Origin: Paratrimastix pyriformis
Taxonomy: Eukaryota; Preaxostyla; Paratrimastigidae
Direction: 5' to 3'
DNA: 64,000 nt
Assembly: GCA_027972325.1 (NCBI GenBank)
Contig: JAPMOS010000164.1
Location: 1 to 64,000 of the forward strand
Below, piece by piece: positions 39,080 to 49,809 of the stretch. How positions within the stretch are numbered: position 1 is the stretch's first letter; every line of letters begins with the position of its first letter. The notes under the pieces were generated by a model, which did no database searches, was not told where the DNA came from, and worked only from the letters and a program-made list of their open reading frames with translations. The translations under genes were made by a program, and so were the position numbers.

Positions 39080-39663
39080 TTGGGTAGGATAGGAAAATCC
39101 CACTTCTTCACGGATGGATCTTCATGTAGAGAAGGAAAAATGGTGAGAGGTTCATATGCGGTGATTGAAAATATAGATGGCAAGTTTGTGAAGAAGGAGG
39201 CAAAACGATCGCCGTGGCTAAATCAAACCAATAACGAAGCGGAGCTTTATGCGGTTGTAAGAGCGCTGGAGATGGCGGGTGGGGTGATGTCCAAATTACT
39301 ACTGATTCGAGGTATGCGATTTCTTGGGTTCAGAAGGTTAGGAAGGATAGAATGTCGTTGGGGAATTGGGGATAAAAAGAATGGGAGTGTACTTGTTCGA
39401 CTGAAAAAGGTTGTGGATAATTATGTGGGAAAATTGAAATGGTATGGGTAAAGGGTCATCAAACTGGAGATGCAGTGGATATTCGAGGGAATAATATGGC
39501 GGACTCTGAAGCTGGTGAGGCAAATAAATCTGAGAAAGTTGAAGACTGCAGTATGGAATTGGGTGTTATGCTGATCGGTCCAAGTGGCGAAAGAGTACAA
39601 GGTGACTATAAGACAAGATTGGCGAGGTGGCAGAATTGGAGAAAGCTAGAGGGCTGGGAATGA
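39080..39663 (+). CDS. A3 RNase H domain
   Basis: Complete type I RNase H signature: SHFFTDGSSCREGK (first Asp, 39100-39130), QTNNEAELYAVVRALEMA (Glu, 39225-39275), TDSRYAISWVQKV (second Asp, near 39305, in a shifted frame) and VWVKGHQTGDAVDIRGNNMA (His and last Asp, 39440-39500). Frame slips near 39295 and 39430. This shows that family A originally had RNase H between RT and the zinc knuckle. Confidence 0.85.
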
Positions 39664-39824
39664 AGACGAGGAATGCTGTTTTGATGATAAATGATAAGTC
39701 AGGAAATGCCGAGATGAACTGCTCTCGGTTTTGTAGAGAATGCTCGGCTGGGTGGCTTTTCGCAGCTTATTTCCAAAGGATTATGACTAAGGAAAACAAA
39801 GGCAATTCTTCGGTGGGGAGGAGT

Positions 39825-40661
39825 TGATGTACTTGTGGTCTGAAAGACACATTGGAACATGCAGTTTATGGGTGCTTAAGGGTGCGTGGGATTTGGAGGG
39901 AGATGGTCCGGGAGATTGAAAGTGAAGCGGTCATTGAGAAATTGGCGAGGTGGGTGGAAGGACAGTCTCAGATGCTGGTGATGTGTCCTGAATATCTAGA
40001 GGTGCTCGAGGGGTGGGTGGGCTGAGAAAGAATGGCTTGGTAGTGCTGGGGAACGGAGGCACAATTTCCCAGGAGTGCATCTGGCTATTATATGAGAGGT
40101 GCCGACGGAAATTACTATGGAGTAGCTGGGCTGAGTTAATGGTTGAACTGAGAAATGAAGTTTGCCGATTGGTTGGTCGGCATGGAGAAGATGGAATGGT
40201 GGGGGAGTGTGATACCATGGGACTTTTCGTCGATATGTGCGGAAGTCTTTTCGTTGAATATGATGCTCCTAAGTCACCCTGTGAGCGTGGATATGTCCTT
40301 TAGTGAATTCTGTACAGAGAATCGTAGTGATATGTTTTTTGGTGCTCGATTTGATAGTTTGGCTCAATTTGAAATGGACTATGATATGATGGCGTGTCTG
40401 AATGTGGATTTCTCCCTTGATGCGGAGATTGGTCGGAGGATATGGGAGGGAATTGGTCGGAGGGGGAGGAAGAGTAGAGCATTCCGATGTGTAGTGGTGG
40501 TGGAACATGATGGCCGAGTGGTTAATTGGAATGAGAAGGTTGGTATAGGACCTAGGGGGGACGGGGGGGACGGGAAGCTTGTGATTGCAGAAATTTTTAA
40601 AATGGATGAGAACACCTTCTCTTGCTGGCCGGGGAAACCCTTCAAGTTTTCGGGTTTCTAA
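39825..40661 (+). CDS. A3 zinc knuckle and PCIF1-like methyltransferase domain
   Basis: The knuckle CTCGLKDTLEHAVYGC (near 39832-39880) is followed by a degraded linker and then the frame 40155-40661. Core: VFSLNMMLLSHPVSVDMSF (PCIF1 FASPLN region), RSDMFFGARFDSL (FGS region), MACLNVDFSLDAEI (in the place of NPPF) and AFRCVVVVEHDG (IPEW strand). The pattern matches A2b residue for residue in layout, so the domain is a fixed part of family A. Motif IV is NVDF here and NPEY in A2b; neither keeps NPPF. The last residues before the stop are supplied by the DIRS inverted repeat. Confidence 0.6.
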
Positions 40662-40707
40662 ATAAGGGCTATCCATCACTCTCTCCCTCAAAGGACGAAA
40701 CCATTGG
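40635..40707 (+). repeat. DIRS left inverted terminal repeat (73 bp)
   Basis: Begins AAACCCTTCAAGTTTTCGGG and ends GGACGAAACCATTGG. It is the exact reverse complement of 45497-45569. Inverted, non-identical-direction ends are the hallmark that separates DIRS from ordinary LTR elements. Confidence 0.95.
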
Positions 40708-43700
40708 AAACCATTGGAGTCACGACGCGTGTTCAGGATTCCACTCAAACATTTAAAGAATAAACAGAAAGTTTAATAATATCCCCGTGGGTTACTATCC
40801 TCAGCTCGCGCTCTTTTTGACGCGGAAAAGGTGAAAGAAAAGTCTGTTAGGATGTCCATTCGTTCTTCTGCCGCTGCTGCTGCTGCTGGCCTGGCCGTCA
40901 AGTCAAGAAAGGCCATTGTCAAGAGTAAGTCTTTTGCGGTGCGATCGGGGCCGGAAGAAGCCCACGCACCTTCAAGTGATGCAATGCATGCCGGACCTTC
41001 GTCTCAAGATTGTCCCGAGCCTTCAGGCTCTGAATCCGTCCGAGTTCCCGGAACTCCTTCCGGGGTTTCCGGGACTCCGCGGAACCGAAAACGCTGTTCC
41101 GGGCCTTCAGGCCCTAGTGCTGGAGCTGAATGCTCCGTTCAAGCATACACGGTCGAAGATTCTGACGCACCCGTTACGGCCTCGCCTTCTTCGACTTTTG
41201 CTGAGGGTTCTCGGCCTGTTTCAGGCCAACCCTCGGACAGCCCTTCTTCAAGCTCATTATCATCATCGACGGCCCCATCTGGGGCATTGGTCTCCGGACC
41301 CTCTGGTCCTTCTTCGCCTACTTTATCCGACCCCACAAGTCTTCCGGAAACGGAAAACGGGGCCATTGAAGAAATGTTTGGCGATGATCAGGCCGACGAA
41401 CCGACGGCTGAACAAGAAGCAGGTCTGTGTTCTCGTGCACAAACCACTTTTCACTGGTTGAAACAAACGGCGCCCGCTCACCTCTCGCTCGCTCAGCCTC
41501 TTTAGGCGAGGAGCAGATGGATTGTTCCGATGAGCCGGGGCAGCTGGGGGCGGCAAACTCGAAAGCTGCGCGTCGGGAGACGGCAGTGAACTTGTTCGCC
41601 GACGACTCTCAAGTCGGGCCTGTTCCGGCCGTCTTGGGGTCGTACACCAAGGAGGACGCGCGGTGGTGACACACACCCCACCGTCCATGGCCCGCCTCCG
41701 GGAGATTTTCCGGAAATACAGTCGTAATTCGTACGATGTGGCGGGCCCTTGTTGAGCCCCCAGGAGTACATGGTCGCCTCCTTCATTAAGGAGGGACCAT
41801 TTGGCTCCTTGGAGGTGGGGAAAGCACTCGTGGAGTTTTGGCGGTTTGCCATGCTCACTCGGAGGTGCTGCCTCGCTGCGGCCACGGAGCTCGAGGAAAA
41901 GGAGCAGCCCTCACCTGAGGTGCTCCGCGCTCTCTCCAAGACGCGGTGGCGAGTAGCGAAATGCTGCTCTCCCGCATCGAGGGGATCCGTAAGCAACGCA
42001 TCGGGATGGCCGTCAAGGCATCCGAGCTGCTGGCGGCGACTCCGGCCTCCGCGCCCACTCAGGGGTCACTCTTCACTCGTGAGGAGCTCCTTGAGATGGA
42101 AGCGAGGGTTGGCCTGGCCTCCCAAAGCCAAGGCGAAGACCTTGGGGAGGTCGCCCGGAAGAAGGACGAGCCTCGGGCCCCATCTTCCTCCACACGAGGG
42201 CGCAGCCGCTCACGGAAACAGCTGGCCCCTGGAAACGACAGGCAGGATCGAGGAACGCGGCTGGAGTAAACACCCCGCCCCCTCCCCCTCTTCTGCTGCG
42301 GGTTCCAACAAGAAGTCTCGCTCGTACGTCCCAGTAGAGCGGGGGGTTGGAGCAAGGGTTGGACAGTCGGATTGTCATGACAAACCGTTGTCGCCCCCGG
42401 TAGCCTCTCCGGCTCGCCGCCTCCCCGACTGTCCGTCAAGCGGGGGAGCACTGCTCCCCGGCTGCTCGGCAGCAGGGAAGTAGCGAGCAGCTGCTTTTTT
42501 CGCATGCGCGGAAAACGCGGAACAGAGAGATTACCCGGCAAAGTTGCGACGGCGCTTGTCGGCCTGGGGAGAACCTTTCGTCCCCATCACGCAGGTTCGC
42601 GGTGAACCTGCTGAGGGACGGGTTCAGGGTCAAAGGGGACCTCTCTGCGGTCACCGACCTTCCCCAGCGCGAGTTTCGCCTGCCCCAGGAGGCAGTGGAA
42701 GCGATCGACAAGGAGGTCGCAGAATTGCTGCGTGTCGGTGCGGCCATCGAAACCCACCAGCAGCAGGGACTGGTGCTCCAGCACCTCTTCACGGTCCCGA
42801 AGCCCGACGGGGTCTTCGTCCAATCCTGGACTGTCGGCCCTCGAATGTGGCCAAACCACCCCATTTCAAGATGGAAGGGGTCGGCGACCTTCGGAATGTC
42901 CTGAGAAGTCAGGACTACATGATAAAGCTCGACCTCCGGAAAGCGTACTGGCATGTGCCGGTCGCTTCCGAGTCGCAGCCGAAGCTGTCGTTTGCCTGGC
43001 GGGCAAGATATACCTCTGCAGGGCAATGCCCTTCGGGGCAAACCTGGCGCCCTTCGTGTTTACGAAGATGATGCGCCCGGTCGTCGAGGGCAGCGGGCAT
43101 CCGCTGCCTGATCTACCTCGACGATCTGCTGTGCATGGCAGCCAGCAGAGAGGAGGCAGCTCAGATTGCCCTCAGGGTGTGCATTCTGATGACAAGCCTC
43201 GGGCTCACAGTGAACACAGAGAAGTCCGTGTTCGAGCCCACGCAGAGGATCGTCTTTCTGGGGTTTCAGATCGACAGTCGATCCATGCGAATCTCCCTTC
43301 CGCCGGAGAAGGCCGTGGCCATCCGGGGAAAGGATTGCCCAGTTCCTGGCCTGAGCCGCACCAAGACCCGGCCATTCGCCAGTCTTGTCGGACAGCTCGT
43401 GTCGTGTCGCCCGGCTCTCGAGCCGGGGCACCTTCACCTGTTCTTCCTCAACCGCTGCAAAGCGCGTGCGGTTCGAGCGAGCGGGTGGATAGAACACGTT
43501 CCTGTCGGCGCAAGCGCAACAGGAACTGCTCTGGTGGCACGAACACATTCTCCAAAACGGTTGCACCTTGACGCTGCCTCACCCAGTCTGCACAATCCAG
43601 ACGGATGCGAGCAACAGCGGCTGGGGGGCGACCTGGAGCGATGGAACCCAGACACGTCCCTTGGAGGCGTGCGGGTTCTGGAGGGGGACGTCTCCGGGCA

Positions 43701-45496
43701 GAAGGGCCCGACCGAGACAGACCGCCATATAAACTGGCGGGAACTCTCCGCCTTGCTCTTGGCCTTGAGATCCTTTGCGGATCGGGTCAGGGGCAAGACA
43801 GTGAAGTGGCAGTGCGACAACACAGTCGCGGTGTGCTGTGTGCGGAAGTGGAACACCTCTGCGCCAGCCCTCCTTGCACTTCTCCTCGAATTGTGGAAGT
43901 TGAAGGAAGAACTCCAAATTCGGCTGGTTCCCGAGCACATTGCAGGGGAAACCAACATCAGAGCAGATGCTCTGAGTCGGCGGACGGACAGCTCCGACTG
44001 GAAGCTGAATCCTCCCTCTTCCGACAGGTCTGCCTGCGACTGGATTTCCAGCCCCAGGTGGACGTTTTCGCGACGCTGGCCAACAGCCAGCTCGCCAGGT
44101 ATTGAGTCTCCGCCCGGACCCCGGAGCGGGAGGCCTTAAGATGCCTTTGCCCAGGACTGGGCCAAGGTGCGGGTGTACGGGAATCCCCCGTTCAACCAGA
44201 TCGGCAAAGTCCTGAGGCATGTCATCCGCCAACGGGTGACTGCCCTGTTGATTGTGCCAGTCTGGCGCTCGGCCCCGTGGTGGCCGATGCTCCTGAACCT
44301 GCTTGTCAGGCCCCGCTGGTTCTCCCCAACACGGTGGAGACTTTCCTGCCCGGACTGGGCGGGAACAGTCAGGGGATCGGCCTCACTCACTGGAGTGCGT
44401 GGGCGGTCCTGGTCTCGGGTCATCCGCTGAAGAAGCGGACAGCCCATCTGACACCGACAGTGTTGTCGTGGAGGTAGAGGATCTGGAGGATCCCGAATTA
44501 CTCGGAAAGCTCTATCCTCACCTTTGTCCGGTCTTCCTTCCCCGAGGGGTGGACGACCGCGCCCTTGCCTTGATGAAGAATGGTTGGTCCAAGTCCAGGA
44601 CACAGGCCATCAAGACGGCATGGGATCGTTGGACCGACTGGTGCGGGAAGAAGGGGATGGACCCCTTTGAGGCAACGGATGTGCGCCTCACCAACTTCCC
44701 CTGACCGAATGCTTCCATCGGTTCACTTACGGCCACGGCTGGTTCAAGAACACAGCCAGTGCCATTTCTACGAAGCTCTCCTCCTGCTGGGAAAGAGCAT
44801 CGGTGCGACCCCACTGGTGTCGGCATTCTTGCGGTCGGTCTCGAAGCTGCGGCCAGCGAAACCACGCTATGCTGAGACCTTCGACCCCGCCCCTTTGGGG
44901 AAGGTCCTTCGAAAGAAGGACAAGTCAGTAGGGTTCTTGCAGGGGAAGACTGCAACCCTGCTGTACTTGTCGGGACTCCGGGCCTGCGATATGGCAAGGG
45001 CCTCGGTGAAGCTGTCCCGTTTCGACGACACGAGCCACTCTGTCCAGCTCGTCGTCAAGACCAAGACATCCCATGGGCAATGGGTTGTCAAGAAAATCAT
45101 GGGCATGCCAAAGAGCCCTGAGGTTTGTCCACACTGCTGTCTGCAGCAGTTGATCCGCGGACGCCCCAAGGGTGCGGCTGACAGTCCCTTTGTGAAGATC
45201 AAGGGACCGATTCATGGTGCCCTCACGGCGCAGTACCTTTCGAAAAGGGTTGCGGCCGTCATGAAGGAGGCTGGGATCCCAGCCTCCTTCAAGCCCCACT
45301 CCCTTCGTGGAGCGGGCGCCTCGAAGCTGCTCGAGCACAAGGTGCCGGAGGCAGTTGTCAGGCGGATGTTTGGGTGGTCTGCGAGGTCTGAGACCCTCGA
45401 TAGACACTACAACAGAGCCCCTCCTGCCTCGTTGGAGGATGTGCTCCCGGTGGATGAACCTGTCGGGGACCCACAGGATGAAGATCTTTGAAGTCT

Positions 45497-45569
45497 CCAA
45501 TGGTTTCGTCCTTTGAGGGAGAGAGTGATGGATAGCCCTTATTTAGAAACCCGAAAACTTGAAGGGTTT
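45497..45569 (-). repeat. DIRS right inverted terminal repeat (73 bp)
   Basis: Reverse complement of the left repeat. It is followed at 45580-45607 by CCCTCTCTCCCTCAAAGGACGAAA, in segments of which 20 or so bases repeat the inner part of the left end in direct orientation. DIRS elements use such an internal or adjoining complementary region for circle formation; whether this block has that role is inference. Confidence 0.9.
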
Positions 45570-45612
45570 ATCGGATAAGGGTATCCCTCTCTCCCTCAAA
45601 GGACGAAATATC

Positions 45613-46011
45613 CCACCTACCCACCCAGACACTGGCGTGCGGCTCCCGGGTTCGGGACCCGCCTTGCCCTCGTTCTTTGAAGAAGCCTGTTCCAGGGTTT
45701 CTGTGGACGCTATAGACATTGAGATTTCTATAGAAAAAAGCCCGACGCTCTGGCCTCCGGGTTTTCGTGGACAGACCCTCCCCACTCGGCCTGTCTGGAG
45801 TGAGGGCCCGCGGGTTTTCATGAACAGACCCTCCCAAATCCTCCTTGCTTCACTTTCACCTTGCTTCACCCTGACGCACTTCCTCCTCCTTTTTTCGAGA
45901 GAAAACGTCGAGCCTCTAATTTCGGATCAAAAAGAGAACCAGATTCATTACTCGTCTTCGTCTTCGTCTTCGCCTTGGGGGTTGGCGTTGTAGTCGTTGT
46001 TGCCAGTGTCG
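45613..46011. other. No recognised gene; weak internal repeats
   Basis: Two similar blocks, GGGTTTTCGTGGACAGACCC (45764) and GGGTTTTCATGAACAGACCC (45813), lie 49 bases apart. No coding motif is seen. The end (45955-46000) holds a (TCG/TCT)n stretch that is the acidic C-terminal or 3' trailer of the minus-strand gene. Confidence 0.4.
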
Positions 46012-47376
46012 TCATCCGAATTTATCGCCGGCAAACCATTCATCTTCGTCATCATCGGCTACCGGCACGTTCTCGGGAAGGGGCACGGATTCCGGCACGG
46101 GTTCGGGCTCAGCCACAAGGACAGGAACGGGCAGAGGAAGGGGCCCAGTTAAGAGGAAGTCCCAAAGGGTAGGAAGCTCGCGCGAGCAGGTGCTGGTGCG
46201 GAACTTGTGGCACTGAATCGACCAGTCATAGGTCTTCCGTTCGTCCGCGGAGAGAGAGAGGTATTCACGTTCGCAGGCCAGGAATACCTTGGGGAACTGT
46301 TCTCCGTAGTCAGTGCGCTCCAACAGGGAACGGTCACGAAGAACGCCCCTGAGGTAGAAGGGGTAAGAGCGTTCCCAGAGGACGATCTCATCGAGCCTCA
46401 TCGGGCCCTCGACGGGGTGGTCGATGTCGAATGCAGCCTCGGAATCAAGGAGCAGGGTAATGAGCAAGGCTCTTGCTGACAGGCCCCTGTAGGTCTGCGA
46501 CGTATCAGAACAGCGTCCGCTGGTCAAGGAAAAAGGACGCCACCGAAAGCGAGAACCATCCGGGTGAGTACCTTGTGCAACTCAACACAGATGGGAGCGG
46601 AGAAATGGTACTCAGTCAACGGCTTCAAAAAGTGAACGGGGACGATGAGGCCGGGATTCAGATGTTTCGTGTTCGGGAACCAACTTGCCAGCAGCTTGGG
46701 GAAGATCCGTTCGTAAAAAGCCTGTCGGCTTAGGTGCACCTCGGTCTTGTCCTCCGGTTGAAAGAAGTCGTAGGTCCTGGAGGAGAGGCATGAGAAACCC
46801 ACAACACATCAGGGAAAACAGTAAACAGACCGATTGAGGAGCGGGGAGCAGCGGACTTCGTAGCCGGGGGGCTTGTCGTGGCATCATGCCGGGAAGGGGC
46901 TCAGGAAGGCTCAGGAAGGGGCTCAGGAAGGCCTCAGGAAGGGGCTCAGAAGGCTCAGGAAGGGGAAGGCTCAGGAAGGCTCAGGAAGGGCTCAGGAAGG
47001 GGCTCAGGAAGGCCTCAGGAAGGACCCAGGAAGGCCTCAGGAAGGCTCAGGAAGGGGCTCAGGAAGGCTCAGGAAGGGGCTCAGGAAGGCCCAGGAAGGC
47101 TCAGGAAGGCTCAGAAGGCTCAGGAAGGGGCTCAGGAAGGGCCAGGAAGGCTCAGGAAGGGGCTCAGGAAGGGGCTCAGGAAGGACTCAGGAAGGGGCTC
47201 AGGAAGGGGCTCAGGAAGGGGCTCAGGAAGGCCTCAGGAAGGACTCAGGAAGGGACTCAGGAAGGGGCTCAGGAAGGGGCTCAGGAAGGGGCTCAGGAAG
47301 GGGCTCAGGAAGGGACTCGGGGACGTCCTCGACGAGAATGATCACCTGGCGAGACCGAGTCCGTCTGCTAAGCATG
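46012..47376 (-). CDS. Host gene, paralogue 1 of a tandem pair, function unknown
   Basis: Minus strand, at least three exons. The N-terminal exon (about 47376-46831) starts MLSRRTRSRQVIILVEDVPE and runs into a long Pro-Glu-Pro-Leu repeat. Intron 46830-46777 (54 nt, GTCTGTTT...CCAG). Exon with DKTEVHLSRQAFYERIFPKL, then ASWFPNTKHLNPGLIVPVHF (46776-46572). Intron 46571-46495 (77 nt). Last exon TYRGLSARALLITLLLDSEA, MRLDEIVLWERSYPFYLRGV, ERKTYDWSIQCHKF and an acidic end DDDEDEWFAGDKFG, stop at 46012. I do not recognise the family. The frames join cleanly at the introns, arguing for a living gene. Paralogue 2 follows upstream at 47.73-49.77 kb. Confidence 0.65.
46884..47332 (-). repeat. 12-bp minisatellite coding for (PEPL)n
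   Basis: About 37 copies of GGCTCAGGAAGG-type 12-bp units (plus strand), with some 9- and 10-bp units. On the minus strand it reads Pro-Glu-Pro-Leu and Pro-Glu-Ser-Leu, in frame with the N-terminal exon of paralogue 1. Units that are not multiples of three would break the frame, so length variation here would switch the protein on or off. Confidence 0.85.
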
Positions 47377-47732
47377 GCATGACTTGCGTGCTTCCTCTGC
47401 ATTTTGGCGGTTTCCATGCGGGATACTCCAGGGGTAACAGCCACTCTTTTCAAAACCAGGAAGTTCAAAATCAGACACAAGGAAAGCACTATTTCTCACG
47501 CCATCTCTGTTTTGTTCCCCTTGTAGGACGAACTACGGCTGGCACACGCTCTTCGGTGAACGGACCCACGCTGACGGGTTCCGCACAAGATAAAAGTTAT
47601 GGTCGAACAATAGATCAACGGTCTTCTCGATGCGACGAGGCTCCAGGGGTAATAGCCACTCTTTCAAAAACAGGGACACATGGAAAGCGGGAAGAAGGTG
47701 GCGAGAGATAGAGACAAAAAGTCTCGGGTTGT

Positions 47733-49766
47733 TTATGCGTTCCCAGTGAACTTGAAGAGACAGTCCCAATGGGCCGGAATCTCGCGGTAGCAGGTGTTGG
47801 TGCGGAACTTGTGGCACTGAATCGACCAGTCATAGGTCTTCCGTTCGTCTTCGGAGAGAGCGAGGTATTCACGTTCGCAAGCCTGGAATACCTTGGGGAA
47901 CTGTTCTCCGTAGTAGTCAGTGAGTTCCAACATGGAACGGTCATGAAAACCTCCTTGACGTAGAAGGGGAAAGTGCGTTCCCAGAGGGCAAGCTCATCCA
48001 GCCTCATGTGGCCATCGACGGCACGGTCGACGCCGAATGCAGCCTCGGAATCCAGACACACAAGAATCATCAAGGCTCTTGAAGTCAGGAACTGGTAGGT
48101 CTTCTCGATATCAGCACTTTGACCGCAGGTCATCGAAAACAGGATTTTCCGAAGGTGAGTCCCAACCGGTTAAGTACCTTGTGCATCTCAACACAGATGG
48201 CACCGGAGAGTCGGTACTCAGCCATGGTCTCGAAAAATGAACAGGGACGATGAGACCGCGATTCAGATGGTTTGTGCTCGGGAACCAACTTGCAAGCAGC
48301 TTGGGAAAGATCCGTTCGTAAAATGCCTGTCGAGTGAGTTTCAACACTTCCTTTGTCTCCGATTGCCAGACGAGGTAGATCCTGGAGGAGAGGTTTTAAG
48401 GAACCCACAAGAGGTAAAACAGAAAAACAGACCGATTGAGGGGCGGGGGGGCGGTGTTCGACGACGACAGAGGCTGATGAGGACTCGAAGTTGTGGGAGG
48501 GACTGATGACGTGGAACTCGTGGCGGTGCGGGCGTTCTGGGAGGCACGGAAGCTCGATCCGGAGCCACTGCTGGAGGCTTTGCAGTCGTGCTCGTGGCGG
48601 TGATCGGGGCTGCACGTGGGTTCTGGGAGGCACGGAAGCCCGACCCGGAGCCACTGCTGGAGGCGTGGCAGTCGTGCTCGTGGCGGTGACCGGGCTGCAC
48701 GTGGGGTTCTGGGAGGCACGGAAGCCCGACCCGGAGCCACTGCTGGAGGCGTGGCAGTAGTGCTCGTGGCGGTGACCGGGGCTGCACGTGGGTTCTGGAA
48801 GGCACGGATGCCGGAGGCGGAGGCGTCTTGAGAGCAACGATTGAACCAGCAGCCGGCGGCGGCGGTGAACGCTGGGTTGCCAGGATCGATGTCGGGGAAC
48901 GGGAGCGGACCTCTTGATAGCCGGGGGCCTGTGCTGGCGTCTTGGGCGGGATGGAGTCGGGCAGTTTCTTGGGAGGCGAACCCGCCCTCGGTTTCGGAGG
49001 AGGGGCAAGCGACGACGACGGAGGGGCGGTCCGGCGTTGGGGGCTGCTTTGAGGGCGTCGGAGGAGGGGCTGCGGTCTGCTCGGGTTCGGGGTCAGCTCA
49101 GGTTCGGCGGGCTGCTCGGGTTCGGCGAGCTGCTCGGGTTCACCAGGGACGGACTGCTCGGCGGCTTCCGGTTCTGTGCCGGTTTGCTGTAGTTCGGACT
49201 GCGCCGGTTCGGGTTCTGAGGGTTCTGCGGGTTCGGTGGTGGTGGCCTGCACAGGGTCGGAGGTAGTCACCTCGGGTTCAGTTGTGGTGGTCTCCCAGGT
49301 TCGATGGTGGTCTGCTCAGGCACGGGCTCGGTGGTCTGCTCTGGCACGGTGGTCTGCTCAGGCTCAGGGGCCTCGGGCTCGGCGGTGGGCGGCTCGGGTA
49401 GCACGCTCGCCCGCGCATGTTCGCTGCTGGAAGAATGCTCGGCTGATGGAATGAAGACGACTGGGTGCTGTTGATCGGCATCTTGGCTGGCATGTTGGAT
49501 CTCCTCTTGTTCCTGTTCGGTCGCCTCGTGTTCCTGGCTGGCGCGTTGGGTCTCCTCTTGCTCAGCTTCATCTTCGGTGACAGTGTCCAGGCGAGTGGCG
49601 AGGCCGGCGCTGCAGCGGCGGCGGATGACTTGGGTTCAGCGCGCGCACGTTTCCTCGAATGGCCTCGCGGTTCCTCCTCCGAGGAGTCATCCCGCGAGTG
49701 ACGAGGAGTCGGGTAACGGCGGCCGCTGCGCGTCTCACGAAGTTCCTGAGTGCTTTCCTTGGGCAT
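47733..49766 (-). CDS. Host gene, paralogue 2 of the tandem pair, function unknown
   Basis: Minus strand. Start MPKESTQELRETRSGRRYPT at 49766, then a basic segment (GHSRKRARAEPK, a likely nuclear signal), a long acidic/Pro-rich low-complexity part (PAEPSEPEPAQSELQQ) and an 86-bp repeat region. The conserved half matches paralogue 1: KLTRQAFYERIFPKLLASWF, AICVEMHK, intron about 48175-48091 (GTACTTAACC...GAAG), then TYQFLTSRALMILVCLDSEA, MRLDELALWERTFPFYVKEV and ERKTYDWSIQCHKFRTNTCY, ending near 47733. Relative to paralogue 1 one base is missing in a T-run near 48232, and the N-terminal part also changes frame near 49290. These may be assembly errors. Function unknown. Confidence 0.6.
48541..48830 (-). 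repeat. 86-bp tandem repeat in paralogue 2
   Basis: Three and a half copies of an 86-bp unit starting GAGGCACGGAAGCCCGACCC at 48541, 48627, 48713 and 48799. Since 86 is not a multiple of three, successive copies would be read in different frames. An 87-bp true period with G-run errors is the alternative. It occupies the same place in the gene as the 12-bp repeat of paralogue 1. Confidence 0.85.
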
Positions 49767-49809
49767 TTTGGCGGGATCAAGTGTGGCTATTACCCAAGGT
49801 TAGAGCCAC

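Larger units (their letters stand above)
36705..40634 (+). mobile_element. LINE family A, copy A3 (5'-truncated)
   Basis: Begins inside the linker between endonuclease and RT (sequence equal to A1 near 970) and runs through RT, RNase H, zinc knuckle and PCIF1-like domain. Its right end is cut by the left inverted repeat of the DIRS fossil at 40635. It is the copy closest to A1, to which it stands inverted. It keeps a full RNase H, unlike A2a/A2b. A handful of frame slips interrupt it, so it is dead as read. Confidence 0.9.
40635..45569 (+). mobile_element. DIRS-type tyrosine-recombinase retrotransposon fossil with inverted ends
   Basis: DIRS element delimited by 73-bp inverted terminal repeats (40635-40707 and 45497-45569). 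Parts: Ser/Pro-rich gag-like region (40.85-42.3 kb), RT of the DIRS/Ty3 group (about 42.6-43.35, with a YLDD box), RNase H (about 43.57-44.0) and a tyrosine recombinase (about 44.6-45.49) with its conserved Arg, HxxR and terminal Tyr region. No methyltransferase module was recognised. It looks structurally complete but is broken in several places. It interrupts LINE A3. Its well-matched ends indicate a fairly young insertion, younger than A3. Confidence 0.85.

Noticed and set aside
45613-45869. Minus-strand frames ending in KPFKFSGF as continuation of A3
   Set aside because: That peptide comes from the DIRS inverted repeat; the rest has no similarity to family A.
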